DNA of 64,000 nt from Chytridium lagenaria. Its lineage: Eukaryota; Chytridiomycota; Chytridiomycetes; Chytridiales; Chytridiaceae. Positions 12,201 through 23,713 of the stretch are shown piece after piece. Within the stretch, counting starts at the first letter, position 1, and every line of letters begins with the position of its first letter. The notes beneath the pieces are model-generated. The model was given only the letters and a program-made list of their open reading frames with translations. It searched no databases and was not told the origin of the DNA. The stretch is taken from contig JAHLKC010000029.1 in assembly GCA_025449115.1 (NCBI GenBank), positions 124,001 through 188,000 of the forward strand. The letters run 5' to 3'. The position numbers and the translations under genes are program-made.

Positions 12201-12872
12201 CGGCTCATTGGCTTTAGTTACAACACGGATATCGTAAATTCCATGATGCAATAACGAATGTTCAGGTATAAGATCTACCCTCATTTCCCGCTGTCCCTGA
12301 ATAGCCGCGGTATAGGCCTGGTATTGCAGCTCGACAACCAGCGTCGATACCACTCCGTAACATACCAACTGGCTCTGGGCCGCGGCCGCTTCCTTTTGTT
12401 TTCTCCTCACTTCTTCGTTTTGTCGAACCTTGTCTAGAAGCTGCTTATCTTCAACATCGGTAACCTCGGTTAAGTCAATAACGTCGGAAGAGCTCGAACC
12501 GACCGAGCTCCGGTCAATAGTAGATGCCGATGACTGTTGCGAAACCTGAATATCCCCAGCGGTTTTGCCTTTTCGTCTCTTGTTTCCCTGGGATTCGATA
12601 GGCTGGTCTCCAAACTTCCGCTTGATACTCTGAACATCCTGGAAAGATCTTGCAGGCGTTACTGTTTCATTAAATAGTCCGGCTGAACGAAGAATTTCCA
12701 AAGGTTCACTGAAGTCGTAGAAAGATTGCTGAGTTGGTATGGGGCCACCGACATCCGTAAACGAAAAAAGGCCGCTGTTGTCATCATCGACAAGGACTGG
12801 CTCGTCATCTGTGAGATCAATGACCTGTGAACCTTGAGAACTGCTGGAGGATGGTGGAAACGACGTGCTCAT
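9271..12872 (-). CDS. RAD5/HLTF-type SNF2 helicase with RING finger, frame interrupted
   Basis: A DNA-damage-tolerance type SNF2 ATPase with an embedded RING ubiquitin-ligase domain. From the N-terminus: an acidic, Ser-rich region with two SUMO-interaction-like cores ([26 protein letters not shown]); a HIRAN-like part ([14 protein letters not shown]); ATPase motif [24 protein letters not shown]; motif [33 protein letters not shown]; a C3HC4 RING ([26 protein letters not shown]); and the last helicase motifs ([29 protein letters not shown]). Conserved frames are broken near 10592-10620 (ARTIFHG), 10870 (TGTP/IQNRL), 11028, 11070, 10190 (RING) and 9440 (LQRR/MKLAEM), each by one base. The stop TAA is at 9271-9273. 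Sequence error seems likelier than a pseudogene because both sides of every break remain well conserved. Confidence 0.8.
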
Positions 12873-13318
12873 GGAGCCCTATGCTGGACACTGAATTATC
12901 TTCTGGAAATGTAAAATCACAAGTATGAGATACTAAATACTAAATCCTAAAAAATACTTTAATGAGCTCCCCTTCCTCGCCAACTCTATAAAATATCGAC
13001 TATTTAATGTGGCATAAGTCAGAGAATAGTGCTGACGGCACCCGAAGACCTCTACATCATTAAATTCTAATTTTAACTGGTACTATCTTTTGAGTTATTT
13101 TACTTGAACATTTCAGGCACTCCTTGCCTACTTGGAATTTCAAAACTCAATAGCTACTTTCTCCAACGTTCAGAGACGTGAGAGGCAACCGCCCGATACC
13201 CATTAATACGCATGAATTGATGCAGCCTTTACGTCGGGATTCAAAAGTCTTGGAAAACTCTGCCATGCATTGAGAATCTCGTGATTCACCCAATAATTTT
13301 TGTTATGCCGGATTCGTT
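12873..13318. promoter_or_regulatory. Divergent promoter region between helicase and UNC93-like gene
   Basis: This 446-bp gap lies between two head-to-head start codons and so must hold both promoters. It is A+T rich around 12935-13010 and carries no open frame of interest. No clear TATA element or known operator can be assigned by eye. Confidence 0.4.
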
Positions 13319-15137
13319 ATGCCCGTGAGAAATGATGGGACGCCAGCGACGAGCTCATCACCCGGTTCCGAAAAAGTTAGCAGCATGGCTCCGGACTCTA
13401 TTCGTACCGGTGCGAATCGAACATCAACTTCATTAAGTCAGGAATATTTATCAACTCCAAGTGCAAATTCCGAATCTCAACTGCAGGCCGACTCTTCTGA
13501 GATGACAGCACCTGTCAGGCCCAGACCCGTTGGGCGTATGGTGAATGTCGTTGCCCTCGGAATAGCTTTCTTCCTCATCTTCATGGCCTTTAGCGTCGTT
13601 CAGGTACCTACCTCCACTTCTACTTTTACTCTGGCATTACTCCGTTACTGACAAATTCATAAACAAGAATCTTGCGTCTTCGACGCTGCCGGATAGGGTG
13701 GCATTTTTATGCCTTGGCGCTATATACGTATCTTTCGCTATCTTCAATCTTTTGACTGCTGCTCCCATCGTCGACAAGATTGGCTGCCGGTACGCTTGAT
13801 TTAAAAACCAAATTAACGCTAGTTTTCAGGGCCGCGCTTTTCTTTGCTTCAATGACGTATGTAACCCTCGATATTGCATACACGATTGCGCTTTCTTTTG
13901 ATGACAGCAATGTACAGGTCAGAAAAACTTGTTGTCCCTATTTTTTTCATATACGTAAGAAGTTTACTTTTCTACTTCTGTAGTTGGGAATTCTCTTCCC
14001 CGCGTCTGTTCTGATCGGCTTCGGAGCCTCCATTCTTTGGACTGCCCAAGGGTTGTTCTCACAATAACTATCATCTAATTCACAATAGCACCTATCTTAC
14101 TCGCTGCGCTACGAAAGGGGCCGTAGGAGCCGTATCAAGCATCTTTTTTGGTATTTTTGGTGCGTCATCAGTTCTTGGGCCGCTACTGGTCGTCGCTCTT
14201 CTCAAAACAAGCTTATCAAAAGTAGGTTTAGCGTAATAAGATCACTTGTTATTGACCTTGTTGAATTTACAAAGCCTGCTGTGTTTGGTATTCTGTCCGG
14301 GGTAGGGGCTGCAGGATCTGCAACTCTTTTATACCTTTGGACGCGGCCGGAGCCGGTTCCAGAGCAGGAGGATCCTGCAATCTTATCACCAGAAGTGGAT
14401 GGAGACCTAGGGAACCTTGAAAACACACTAACTACCCCTTATGAAGAAATCGAGACAGAGCAAAGATTTGTTGATGTTATTCTAAAGACGGCTAGATTGT
14501 GTATTGATCAACGCTTAATTTGCCTACTACCTCTTATCTATGTGACAGCTCTGGGCCAGAGTAAGTGAATGTTCTCCTAGAATATGATTCTAAAATATTG
14601 ACAGCGTTTTACAGTGGGCTGCTTCCACGATTTCTTAGTCAATCTTCAGATCTGACTGATACTTTGTTTCTTTTTGCGGTCCTTGGAACCGCCAGCACGC
14701 TCACCTCATTCGGGGTGGGAAGTATCACCGACTCTGTCGATTCTCGCGTCACCATCGGTGTAGTTTCCATCATGCATTCTACAGCCTTAGTACTTCTCTG
14801 GGCCTTTGATAATCCAGGAAGCATTAAAGCGTTGATGTTTGCATGTGCCGTCATTCTGGGTGCTAGCGATGCGGTGCTGATGAACCAAATCTACAAGCTT
14901 ATTCCTGCTCTGTTTCCCGACCAAAAGCTCAGGCCTACCGCCTTTGCAGCTTATCGATTTAATGGTTCAATGATGACGGGAATTGGATTTGTTGTCTCGT
15001 TAAAGTTGGTTGATCCCGAGGTCCAAGCGACCTATAATGGCGGCGTGGGCACCAGTTATCATGACTTTGTATTTATTGAATCTCGTGGGCCTCTTTATCG
15101 CTATTGGAAGGCGAAAACTCGCGAATACCTAATATGA
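13319..15137 (+). CDS. UNC93-like transporter-fold membrane protein
   Basis: A multi-pass protein of the UNC93 branch of the major facilitator fold. A Ser/Thr-rich cytosolic N-terminus of about 70 residues precedes the first helix (VNVVALGIAFFLIFMAFSVV). The UNC93 signature NLASSTLP follows the first intron, then the helix FLCLGAIYVSFAIFNLL, APIVDKIGCR, a third helix with LFFASMTYVTLDIAYTI, and LIGFGASILWTAQG plus TYLTRCA, which match the family's helices 3-5. The second half has LPLIYVTALGQ, AFYSGLLPRF, GSITDSVDSR and GASDAVLMNQIYKL. About seven short introns are needed. UNC93 proteins act in channel regulation or receptor trafficking in animals; the fungal role is unknown. The stop TGA at 15135-15137 gives a short tail after YRYWKAKTREYLI. 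Confidence 0.8.
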
Positions 15138-15222
15138 CCTTGAATAATAGATAAATCGTGATGTATGAAGAAAGAACTGCTGTTCGTGTTTACATAAACC
15201 CCAATTATTTTGCAATATAATA

Positions 15223-16028
15223 ATGCCCCACAGAAAAAATAGACGGAAACGTGTCCAAACAGCGATACGAAACATCAGTGCCCTCCATGCCAAGATCGCA
15301 AAGCTCGAACAAGATATCTGTTCTATGCTCACCGACCCCATTATTGTTAAGGCCGTCGGGGAACGAGCCCCTCAAAAAGGCTTTAAAACAAAACAAATAT
15401 GACCGTCGGAGAAGCTCAAACATGGAATGGCTGGAATCTCGACGTCACTCTACATCCATGAGAAACTTTTGAGTCTCCTGCGGCTTGGCTCAAGGCAGCA
15501 TGCAGTCTACTCGCCAAAGGGAGGGTCATGATGTATTCTGGGTCAAGCAACTGAATGCTCTGATGGAAAAGGACCTTGTTTTGCCACACGATCTCCAGCC
15601 ATTATTTATGAAAACGCTGCCGCCACCTCCAATAACCCGAAAGGAGGTAGGGGGCGCAATTTCCAGAATGAAAGGAAACGGATTCAACCTGGCGATACAT
15701 CGAGGCGGTTTCAAACCATTATGTGAGCTTGGCCCTATTTTGTCTGCTAAATTTCTTTTTACAAGGCCTCACAGTGAAACCTCAAACCAGAGTTCACGAT
15801 GTTATGCACATGATCAAAGTCACAATCGAGCAAGCGGCTCTCTCAGGACTGCCAGAAGTTGGGTTGACGCGAAGTATTTCATGGCCGAGTTTGTGGAAAA
15901 CTCATAAACTGGCTGTGACAACATCAACGTTGACGACGATATCAAAGGAACCAGGATTCTCAATACTAAATGAGCGTATTGGGGAGACGAAAATAAGAAA
16001 AATTCTCAAAAAGCGAACGAGAAGATGA
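15223..16028 (+). CDS. Uncharacterised gene, structure uncertain
   Basis: I do not recognise this gene. An ATG at 15223 opens 59 codons of a basic, helical segment (MPHRKNRRKRVQTAIRNIS, then LHAKIAKLEQDI) that stops at 15402. In another frame, from about 15485, a longer segment reads HDVFWVKQLNALMEKDLVLP and ITRKEVGGAISRMKGN. Removing a plausible 43-nt intron at 15722-15764 keeps it open through MHMIKVTIEQAALSGLP to a stop at 16026-16028. It sits 85 bp after the UNC93-like gene and runs towards the SLC45-like gene. One gene with an indel near 15400, two small genes, or a decayed element are all possible. The ISRMKGN phrase recalls the region before LINE reverse transcriptase, but no reverse transcriptase motif follows. 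Confidence 0.35.
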
Positions 16029-16340
16029 GGGGAGCTGGTATTGGCCCGGGTCAGTGCTGAAGATCGTTCCGATGAGAGAGAAAAAAGATCGAAGACCATG
16101 GGTACACGTTTCGGAAAAAATACAACAAAAACATTCTGCAAGGGCGTCAGGGTGCAAAAAAAAACACGGGAAAATGGACATGAAGAAGCACAGGGTTAAA
16201 TACAGAAAGACGAAGGAGGGGATGAAAAAATAAAGACTGGTGCGTGGTGAAAACAAAAGAAGATGGAATAATGATTCCGCCATCATCATGACGTTTAAAA
16301 AACGAGGGTTTTTTTCGCAAGAGGAGATAAAACGTAATGC

Positions 16341-18305
16341 TTATTGCTTTCGGACTTCACGAACGCGCCACGCCATCCAAGCAGAGATCATGCTGGCAAT
16401 GGCTCCGATTCGCAAACACCATCCGTAAGCGTCAGAGTTAGATTTCGCCGAAAACCCTGGAGTACCACCAGTATCCGGAGCTATAGATTCGACGGCCGTA
16501 AAGATGAGACTCGTTATCAGGGTGGAGACAAACTGCGGAATCACAATATATATATTGTGAATGCCAAGAACAATTCCTGCACTGAGATGATTGGCCGGTG
16601 GAAGACCGTGGCTGTCGTCGAGAGGCTTCATGTGTAGTAGGATCAGAAGATACGACCTCTTCCTCATCCGGCAAGCGCTCGTATCCGGGCCTGTGCCCTC
16701 CACCACCGGAGTGTCGTTATGAGCGTCAGGAGTCTCAGAATAGAAGGCGACATACTCTGCAACCAAAGAGAAAGGCACCATTGTACAACACCTGAAAACG
16801 TAAATAGAGTTAATAATTTATAACATGCAGTTGCCCGCTTACCCCATGAGATACCACAAAAAGCAACGATCACAATAGCTGAACCAAGAGTGGTGGACGT
16901 GATTGTCAAAAGGCAAAGGGAGCTGAAGAGAAATAGGGCGATAGACCATACTCCAGGCAGCGTCGAGCCTTCCGCAACAAATTCTCAAACTTAGATGCCT
17001 CCTAGCTTCGCTGTTGCGCGAATGGTGAAGAGCGGCAATACAGCACTTGACAACAAGGCAAGGCAAGCTTTCAACAAAAGGGCAAATGCGCCTGCTCGTT
17101 CCCTCGGCCTGCGTCATATTCAGGTCTGGTGGAACACTATCAGGCACACGCTCGCCAACCCATGCCGAGCTATACGACGGGTTATAATGAGGTAAACGCG
17201 CAAAACAAAAAAAATGAACGCGTAAGTTATAACTTACACATAGAAAAGGAATGGAAACCATCCAAGCCACGCGAAGAATTGAACGTTGCAAATGCTCTGC
17301 AATGGAGCCGGTAATTTCCTCAAAGCCTTGAAAATGTCCAAGAGTGGCGCATACCATGCCACTTTCCGCTGGCCAGGATCCCTCAGCAATCTCTTTTCCT
17401 TCACAGAAAAGCACGACAAAGCAAGGCAAATTTACAAGGAAGGAGTTGGAGACAAAGCAGAGAATCTTAAGCTGCGTCCAAAAAGTGTAGGATACGCTGC
17501 GGCTAGACCCGCAAAAATGGTCTTCAGGTCAACGGTCCCAGTGAAGTAACCAAAAACATTGCCAATTCCCGCCATACGCGACGCCATACAAACGCAGTAT
17601 CCTGTTGATGTAAAGGGACGGCGTCAACGATAAGCGCTCGCGCAGATGTTCGTCACGGTATTGATGGAGAAATCAAGCAGGTAGAATCCAAGTACGGCAT
17701 AGAAAATCGTCATAGACGAAGACTGTGAAAAATGAGAACGTAGTACCCACTATACATCTTACATCTGCCTCAGTCTTGCTTGAAAACAAGCCAAACTCTT
17801 TGAGTAAGCCACCATGATGACTGAGAGTACCATAATGAATGCCCCGCCTGTATATGGTAAGTACATTACGTGTACATCAGTGTGTTTTACCAATAAGAAA
17901 CGGACGGCGTCGTCCCCAACTCATAGTGCACCTGTCACTGTATACACCCACGAGGGGCTGAATGCAAAGCCCTATATCGTGACAGTTAGACATCGCAGGT
18001 TACCGGGAGAGAAAAGACTAACCAGAAAGCGGCCCTGCCAGCCACACCAGTGCTAATAGCGGCTTTGGCATTCCCAGAGATTGGAGATAAGGAGTTCCGT
18101 ACGCAAACTCTACAGTCCCTGTTTGTGCATGTAAGACCTATGGGCAAGCCAAGAGAGCGACCAGAGACATACATGCAAATTGGATTCCTCCAAGCGAAGC
18201 GGTGAGGAGTAGAATTTGCCACAGTGGCAAAGGCTTTGTAGCCTGCTCATCCCCTGGTCCAGTCGGGTTGGACGACGTCGGGATAAAGGTACCTCCTCCA
18301 GGCAT
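16341..18305 (-). CDS. SLC45/sucrose-transporter-like MFS protein (GPH family)
   Basis: A 12-helix sugar/proton symporter-like protein. Diagnostic pieces in order are LPLWQILLLTASLGGIQFAC (helix 1), TVEFAYGTPYLQSLGMPK, a helix 3 ending in LAGPLSG, then QPLVGVYSDRCTMSWGRRRP, the R-W/S-G-R-R-R loop of SLC45 and plant SUT proteins. Further on are SICNVQFFAWLGWFPFLFY, an acidic loop (PDEEEVVSSD), HLSAGIVLGIHNIYIVIPQF and the last helix ending at REVRKQ. Around ten short introns are needed and some joins are off by one base, for example near 16640. The stop TAA is at 16341-16343. The start is uncertain: ATG 18305 is the first good one, but the same frame stays open to about 18440 (SSSSVRRATPTTNRASI), so an upstream exon may exist. 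Substrate not inferable. Confidence 0.75.
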
Positions 18306-18647
18306 AATGCTGGCTCTGTTGGTTGTTGGAGTTGCCCTACGGACGGAAGAGGACGATGAGCGCAGCGTTGTGTTGGAGTTGATTGTTCCAAGAAAGATGC
18401 GGGCCGCCAGTTTTGCATTCAACGCTTCCTCTGAAAGCAAGTAACTTGTGCAAGTCAAGACAAATTTTTATATCCTACAGCATTTATTGAGAGATGTGGA
18501 GGCGCAAATGAGGATGAGTGTGTGATCACTCCAACTGACATACGGAACGGACAACAAGGAGGGGAGGGGAAGGAGAGGGTGAAAAGGGATGATGGGAAGA
18601 GAGGGGGAGGTAGAGGGTATGGCCATGCCAATTGTTCGATTAAACTA
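18306..18647. other. Intergenic region upstream of the SLC45-like gene
   Basis: This stretch separates the SLC45-like start from the NTF2 stop; both genes are on the minus strand. The first 135 bp stay open in the SLC45-like frame and may be coding or 5' leader. The rest contains a G/A-rich block at about 18553-18612 on the plus strand (a C/T tract in the direction of transcription), a common feature of fungal promoters. Nothing else is visible. Confidence 0.3.
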
Positions 18648-19427
18648 TTAGGCGTTGTGAACTGCAGCAAAATGTAAAGTATTAGAACTGAGCAACATTA
18701 TAACATGAACTATTACGACAAGAATACTTACTAACAATCCGGAACATGTCTTTAGGGATGTTTGATCAAAGAAACAAATGTTAGAATTGAGCAGAAAATA
18801 TAATATTTAAAAGAAATGGGAATTGAGGCTCCTTACCGTTGTAAACAAAGTAGTTTCCTGCATTCGGGTAGAGGTTGAAAGTCTGGATAAGTTGAAAGGA
18901 TGCCCCTCGTTGTCAATCTAACATGCAAAAGAAGTAAGCATGTACTACTTTCAGAGCAATAATTGGAAACCCCAAGTGACGGGGACTTACAGCAAGCTGA
19001 CCCATAACCGTAATGAGAATAGATCCAGCTTGGGGATGGGAAGGCTGGGCATCGATGGTGGTAATAGCGTGCTTGATAGTTTTGGAAGCGAAGGGACTGA
19101 AGAGGGATGAAACAACAGAAAGGCACCGCGTCAGAACAACAGACTTAAAGACGATCTCATTAGGCATGGCTGTATACGTACAGTGAGCTTCTCAACAATC
19201 TTTTGAGCACCTTGGAACTTCTCGCCCTCGTAAGTGAGCATGCTCACATCGCTCTGCAAGAGATAAACAAGGCCCGCGCATTTTAGAGCCAGCAGATCTA
19301 GCAAAAACCAAGACTTAAAAAAGAGAGTGACTATTCATACGTAAAGCGGCAACAAGTCGGCCCTGTTGGTGTCAAACTTGTCGTAGTAGTAATTGACGAA
19401 GGAGCTGGCAACTGCTTGGATGTCCAT
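18648..19427 (-). CDS. NTF2: Nuclear transport factor 2 (NTF2)
   Basis: Small cone-fold dimer that carries RanGDP into the nucleus. Exon 1 (19341-19427) encodes 29 residues, MDIQAVASSFVNYYYDKFDT and RADLLPLY. The next exon has SDVSMLTYEGEKFQGAQKIV, then a third ends with HPQAGSILITVMGQLA after ITTIDAQPSHP. The fourth gives IDNEGHPFNLS, then FNLYPNAGNYFVYN after a one-base gap in the sequence. The last codes DMFRIV-IHNA with a stop at 18648-18650. The TFE/DAQP core and the final FR motif match yeast and animal NTF2, and the length of about 125 residues is normal. The missing base is at about 18875 (TCC-AG should be TCC-CAG or similar). The family call is very firm. Confidence 0.92.
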
Positions 19428-19655
19428 ATCGCAAAATAAATATGTGACTGAAAAAAGTGAAGGTGAAAAAAAAGGCTGTGCTACCAAAGAGGACGTTGGA
19501 TTCCTTTGGTCTGTTAAAAGGTCCCTTGCAAAGTCCCCGAGATACTCATTAATTATGCATAAAAAGAGGATAGAGCTTATGAATCTATTATGCAACAATC
19601 ACACAACCATCACAATGGCATCATCATTACTTCTTCGTATAACATTTTATGTCGT

Positions 19656-21053
19656 TCACTTCTCCACTTCGCGTCTGGACCTCGCCAGAGGATCCTTTGC
19701 ACCAGCGGGGGGAGGTGGAGGAAGGAGTTCCCTCGGAAGAGACTTCTGGTTGCCGAGGAAGGTGGGGAAAGGCACGACGGAATTCTCGGGAAGCATTGGT
19801 TGTACCAGCCCTTCCGAACAGAATCCTTAACAAGAACGTATTTATCCTCAGGACCGGGGACAGCTCCCTTGACGTACAAAAGATTGTGAGCAGTGTCAAT
19901 CTTCATGACCTAAAATCAAATGGACGGTAAGATTATAAAACCGACGCGATTGCAAACATTGCAACATCAGGTTATTACCTTAAGATTTTGTACAGTTCTC
20001 GTCTTGCCTCCCATACGACCAGCCATCTTTTTCCCCTTCCAAACCTTACCAGGATCCTACAAAGGGAGGGTAATTTCTTAGAAAAAGCCCAGATCCCAAA
20101 TAAAAGCACTCCAGAAAACTTACGTGGCGATTTCCGGTTGATCAAGCGAACGATGCGATACTGACACACCGTGCGTGGCCCGAAGTCCCTTGAAGCCCCA
20201 GCGCTTCATACCACCCTGGAAACCTTTTCCTAAACTATAATAAGAAGTACATAGTTTAGCATACGGATTAAGCAAGTTTGCAATCGACTCACGTTTTTAG
20301 CTTGGCAATCCACATATTGCCCGGCCACGTAGTGTGCAGCTGTGAGCTTTGTTCCAGAAGGAAGACACGCATCTGGGGTAATCTGGAATTCAGTGATCTT
20401 CTTTTTAGGAGGAATTAAATGTCTACGAAAATGACCGAGCTGAGGCTTCATTACACGGTGAATGCGACGCTGATTGACAGCTCCGACTTCCACAACGTAA
20501 GATCCACAGCCATTGTGCCATCGTGTACAAATGACTTGGTTTTGCACAATCTAGAATCGCCGAAGTAAGAAATATATATGCATATACTTAAAAAATAGAA
20601 ACCGAAGCCGACCTGCAAAACCGTGACCGGTGTCAATACTCCCCACTCATCCCAAATTGCCGTCATCCCTCTCTTCAATGCAATAACCCCTGTCCTCTTT
20701 GACTTTGGTGTCCAGGATGAAGAAGTTGGTGCGGCACCCAAAGACGCTTCCAGTGACACCGAAAAGGGGTATAACGCAGGTGGGGGGATAGTTTGGGTGG
20801 GAAGACCAGGACGTGCGGTAGGTTGGATGGTGGGGACGGGTTGAGGCATTCCAGGTTGCGGAAATCTCGCAAGGCGTCTCTTTGCCCTTAAAGTGATAGG
20901 AACAGACATCTTGGAAATGGCCTTCTCAATTTCCAGAGTGGCCAGGGATGCGGATGAGGCTGAGCAGCGCTGGATCTGGAACGGCCGTTGGAACAGGTTG
21001 AGGCCCTGGGTCGCCAGTCTACGGCATGTTGATGTGAAGGCCATGGCGGACAT
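19656..21053 (-). CDS. MRPL3: Mitochondrial large ribosomal subunit protein uL3m
   Basis: A structural protein of the mitochondrial 50S-like subunit near the peptidyl transferase centre. The N-terminus is a basic mitochondrial presequence ([20 protein letters not shown]). It leads into [20 protein letters not shown] and [10 protein letters not shown], the typical start of uL3. Downstream exons carry [28 protein letters not shown], a glycine-rich loop remnant ([18 protein letters not shown], read with frame breaks near 20210), [20 protein letters not shown] and [19 protein letters not shown]. The C-terminal [20 protein letters not shown] and a Pro-rich tail close it. A base seems missing near 19795, between WYNQC and LPENS. 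The stop chosen, TGA 19656-19658, is the one in the conserved frame. It diverges from COQ2 with 73 bp between start codons. Confidence 0.88.
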
Positions 21054-21126
21054 GCGCCTGTTGGATTTCGAGTCTTGAATGAAAAAAAGGCAAACAAAAT
21101 GAAAAGTCGTTGTGCTCGAAATAGAC
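21054..21126. promoter_or_regulatory. 73-bp divergent promoter shared by uL3m and COQ2
   Basis: The two start codons, minus at 21053 and plus at 21127, are head to head with only 73 bp between them. Both products are mitochondrial, so a shared control region is plausible. The segment contains an A-rich run (21079-21086) and no obvious TATA box. Confidence 0.45.
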
Positions 21127-22465
21127 ATGACAACGAGGATGGTGGGACTGAGATTGTGTCGAGGATCGTTGGGGTTATCACTTCTTCGTAAGCCAAACGT
21201 GGCATCAACGAGTTGCAGATCCTTACGAGCTTTTCGAAGAACTACCACCACTACTTCACCACCATCATTTACACCAACATCTCAAGCAACTGCAACAACG
21301 TCAACAACAGTCATCACAAGTTCCCAAACACAGGCACTGGAACCTGTCCCAGAATCCTGGAGCGCTTTGCCAAAATGGATCATCCCCTATCTCCGTCTTG
21401 CCCGCATTGATCGCCCCGCAGGCACTTACCTCCTCCTGCTTCCATGCACCTGGTCAATCGGCATGGCCACATTCGCATCAGCCGCGACACCACTTGGAGC
21501 TGTTCCGTTACTAGAAATGGGAAGACAGTTGGCGCTATTTAGTATTGGGGCATTTATAATGAGAGGTGCTGGATGCACGATTAATGATATGTGGGATAAG
21601 GATTTGGACAAGAAGGTAATTCATGTAGTGTATAGGCTTTTTAACTCATTGATATACCAGGTGGACCGTACTAGAGATCGTCCGCTTGCCTCAGGTCAAC
21701 TAACTTACCCCCAAGCGTTTACATTTTTGGGTCTTCAATTAGCCGGTGGTCTAGCGATATTGACTCAACTGAATTGGTACAGGTAAGCGGGATTTTGGAT
21801 GAAATTACGTATTTAGACACTTTTTTTCATTGCTGATGTATTTCTTATGTATCGTGTTTGCTTTTAGCATCCTCCTTGGATCGACCTCGCTCATTCTCGT
21901 CGGGGCCTATCCGTTGATGAAAAGGATTACAAATTGGCCACAAGCCGTCCTAGGATTAACATTTAATTGGGGGGCGCTGCTGGGGTGGTCCGCAGTGCTT
22001 GGTGCATGCAACTGGTCAGTGGTCGTCCCTCTATATTTTTCTGGTGTTTGCTGGACACTCGTTTACGATACAATTTACGCGCTCCAGGTGAGCATTCGCA
22101 ACATATACTATGTCAAAATTAGTGTCAATATTGATAGGCATATTTAGGACAAAGACGATGACATTAAAGCCGGTGTCAAATCCACAGCTTTATACTTTGG
22201 CTCTAACATCAAGCAATGGCTTAGTCTTTTTGCCACCACATCTATTGGCTCCCTCTGCATAGCTGGAATCGCCAACAGTCACTCCTACCCGTTTTTCCTC
22301 GTTGGGGTTGGCGGTGCTGCCCTTCATTATATCTGGATAATTTCAAGGTTAGATTCAAAAAACAGGGTTCAAGCCGCGAAGCTGTTTAAGTCAAGTAAAT
22401 GGTTTGGAGTGTTTATTTTCCTCGGAGTCGCTTTCGATCTGGCTAGACAGAGGCTTCTTGAGTGA
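21127..22465 (+). CDS. COQ2: 4-hydroxybenzoate polyprenyltransferase, mitochondrial (COQ2)
   Basis: Integral inner-membrane UbiA prenyltransferase joining the polyprenyl chain to 4-hydroxybenzoate in ubiquinone synthesis. A basic, Ser/Thr-rich presequence (from ATG 21127; ATG 21139 is an alternative) precedes [20 protein letters not shown]. The first Asp-rich motif is [19 protein letters not shown], split by an intron at 21616-21660. The second is [20 protein letters not shown], split by an intron at 22088-22147. A third intron lies at 21783-21867. Hydrophobic helices between and after ([33 protein letters not shown]) fit the 9-helix fold. All catalytic Asp residues are present and the frame is intact throughout, unlike several neighbours. 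The stop TGA is at 22463-22465, only 29 bp from the convergent gene. Confidence 0.95.
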
Positions 22466-22494
22466 AGTATAACTGACAGCAACTACGGCAACAT

Positions 22495-23532
22495 TTAAAA
22501 GTTCATCAACGACATCAAGCTCTAAATAATGTTAAATATAGTCATGATGAAGTCATACCGTTTTGAGTTTGTTGTAATCAGCATCGGGCTATACTTGAGT
22601 CAGAAATATCTAAAAAACAGGACAATACCTTTTCCAACGCTTTAATACTCTTTTTCATATCATTCACCTCCTTCATCATGTTTGTAGTCAATACTGCAGA
22701 ATCTCTCTTGTAGTTCGCACCTTTATAATGGTGTCATATTTCAACGGGGTAGATCATTGCAGACTCACGAAGCTGTCCAACTGCCTGGTCGAAAGTTTTG
22801 CAGCTCTTGCTAATGGACGCGTAGATCCGTTCAAGGTCTGCATGATGACTGGCCGTAGTTTTCTTCCGTTTAAGCCGCGTTTAAAAGTCATAAAAGCCAT
22901 GCATGCAAGTACCTGGAACTTCTCCGTTCGCGTCCTTAATTTGCCAACAGCAATCATCTTAGCGTCATCCAGCTCCATGTATAGCCTCCGCTTTTCTTTG
23001 ACGATATCATTCCTGAAAACAATCAAAACATGGGACTGGAGGGTGATGCTGTCTTACATTCTATTTTCCTCAGTAGCAATGAACCCTTGCAACAAATCCT
23101 TTGTCTCCTTCAACTTCTCGTTAAACTTCTCATCACCCTGCTGTATCATGATCGCGGCTTGCTTCGCATAAACCAACTCGAGCTGTCCAGCGATGGCGTC
23201 ACCAGGTCCATTGTGGTTGTGTCGACGTCTGCAACAAAAAAAAACAATGACGCATATATCCATTTTCAGAATCCAATTGAGCGAGACAGAAAGTACCCTT
23301 TGTCGGTTGCTTTTCGAGGGGAGCTATCGGTTGTGGGTCCATCAATGTTAAGGCTGTAGCCGTCATGGTGGACCCTTGGAGGAGATTGAGGTCTCTCATC
23401 CGAATCAATGTTCCCTGAAGAGAGTTTGGTTATAAAGGAAAACACGCAGGGGTGATCAGAGCATTTACATGGTCGCTTGTGTATTTTCGGTCGTCCTTTA
23501 AACTCATCACGAACATATGAAGGACGAGGCAT
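22495..23532 (-). CDS. Uncharacterised coiled-coil protein
   Basis: I do not recognise the family. The likely start, ATG 23532, gives MPRPSYVRDEFKGRPKIHKR. A polar stretch with DERPQSPPRVHHDGY follows, then a mostly helical body: QLELVYAKQAAIMIQQGDEK, KLKETKDLLQGFIATEENRM, DIVKEKRRLYMELDDAKMIA, TFDQAVGQL and MKEVNDMKKSIKALEK. About seven introns of 40-60 nt give a frame ending YNKLKTSLMSLMNF with a stop at 22495-22497. Charged heptads make a long coiled coil likely. The Ser-Pro sites near the N-terminus suggest phosphorylation. Roles in cytoskeleton, trafficking or the flagellum would all fit; none can be chosen. Confidence 0.6.
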
Positions 23533-23713
23533 GACGTGGTCGTGTTTAAAAAGTCAACGCAAAAAAAATTGAAGTCCACTCAAAAAAAAGTAAAAGATCA
23601 TAAGCTACAATTATGCGGCGAAAGTAAATATATTAAACTAAAATGCTGGGAAGGGGGAATCGAAAGCCGCTCGCACAACGAAGTCGGTTTTTCACAAGAT
23701 CATTAAATGGAAA

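Noticed and set aside
15485..15720. LINE-type retroelement remnant
   Set aside because: Only a short ISRMKGN-like phrase; no reverse transcriptase or endonuclease motif follows, and a credible intron interrupts the frame.
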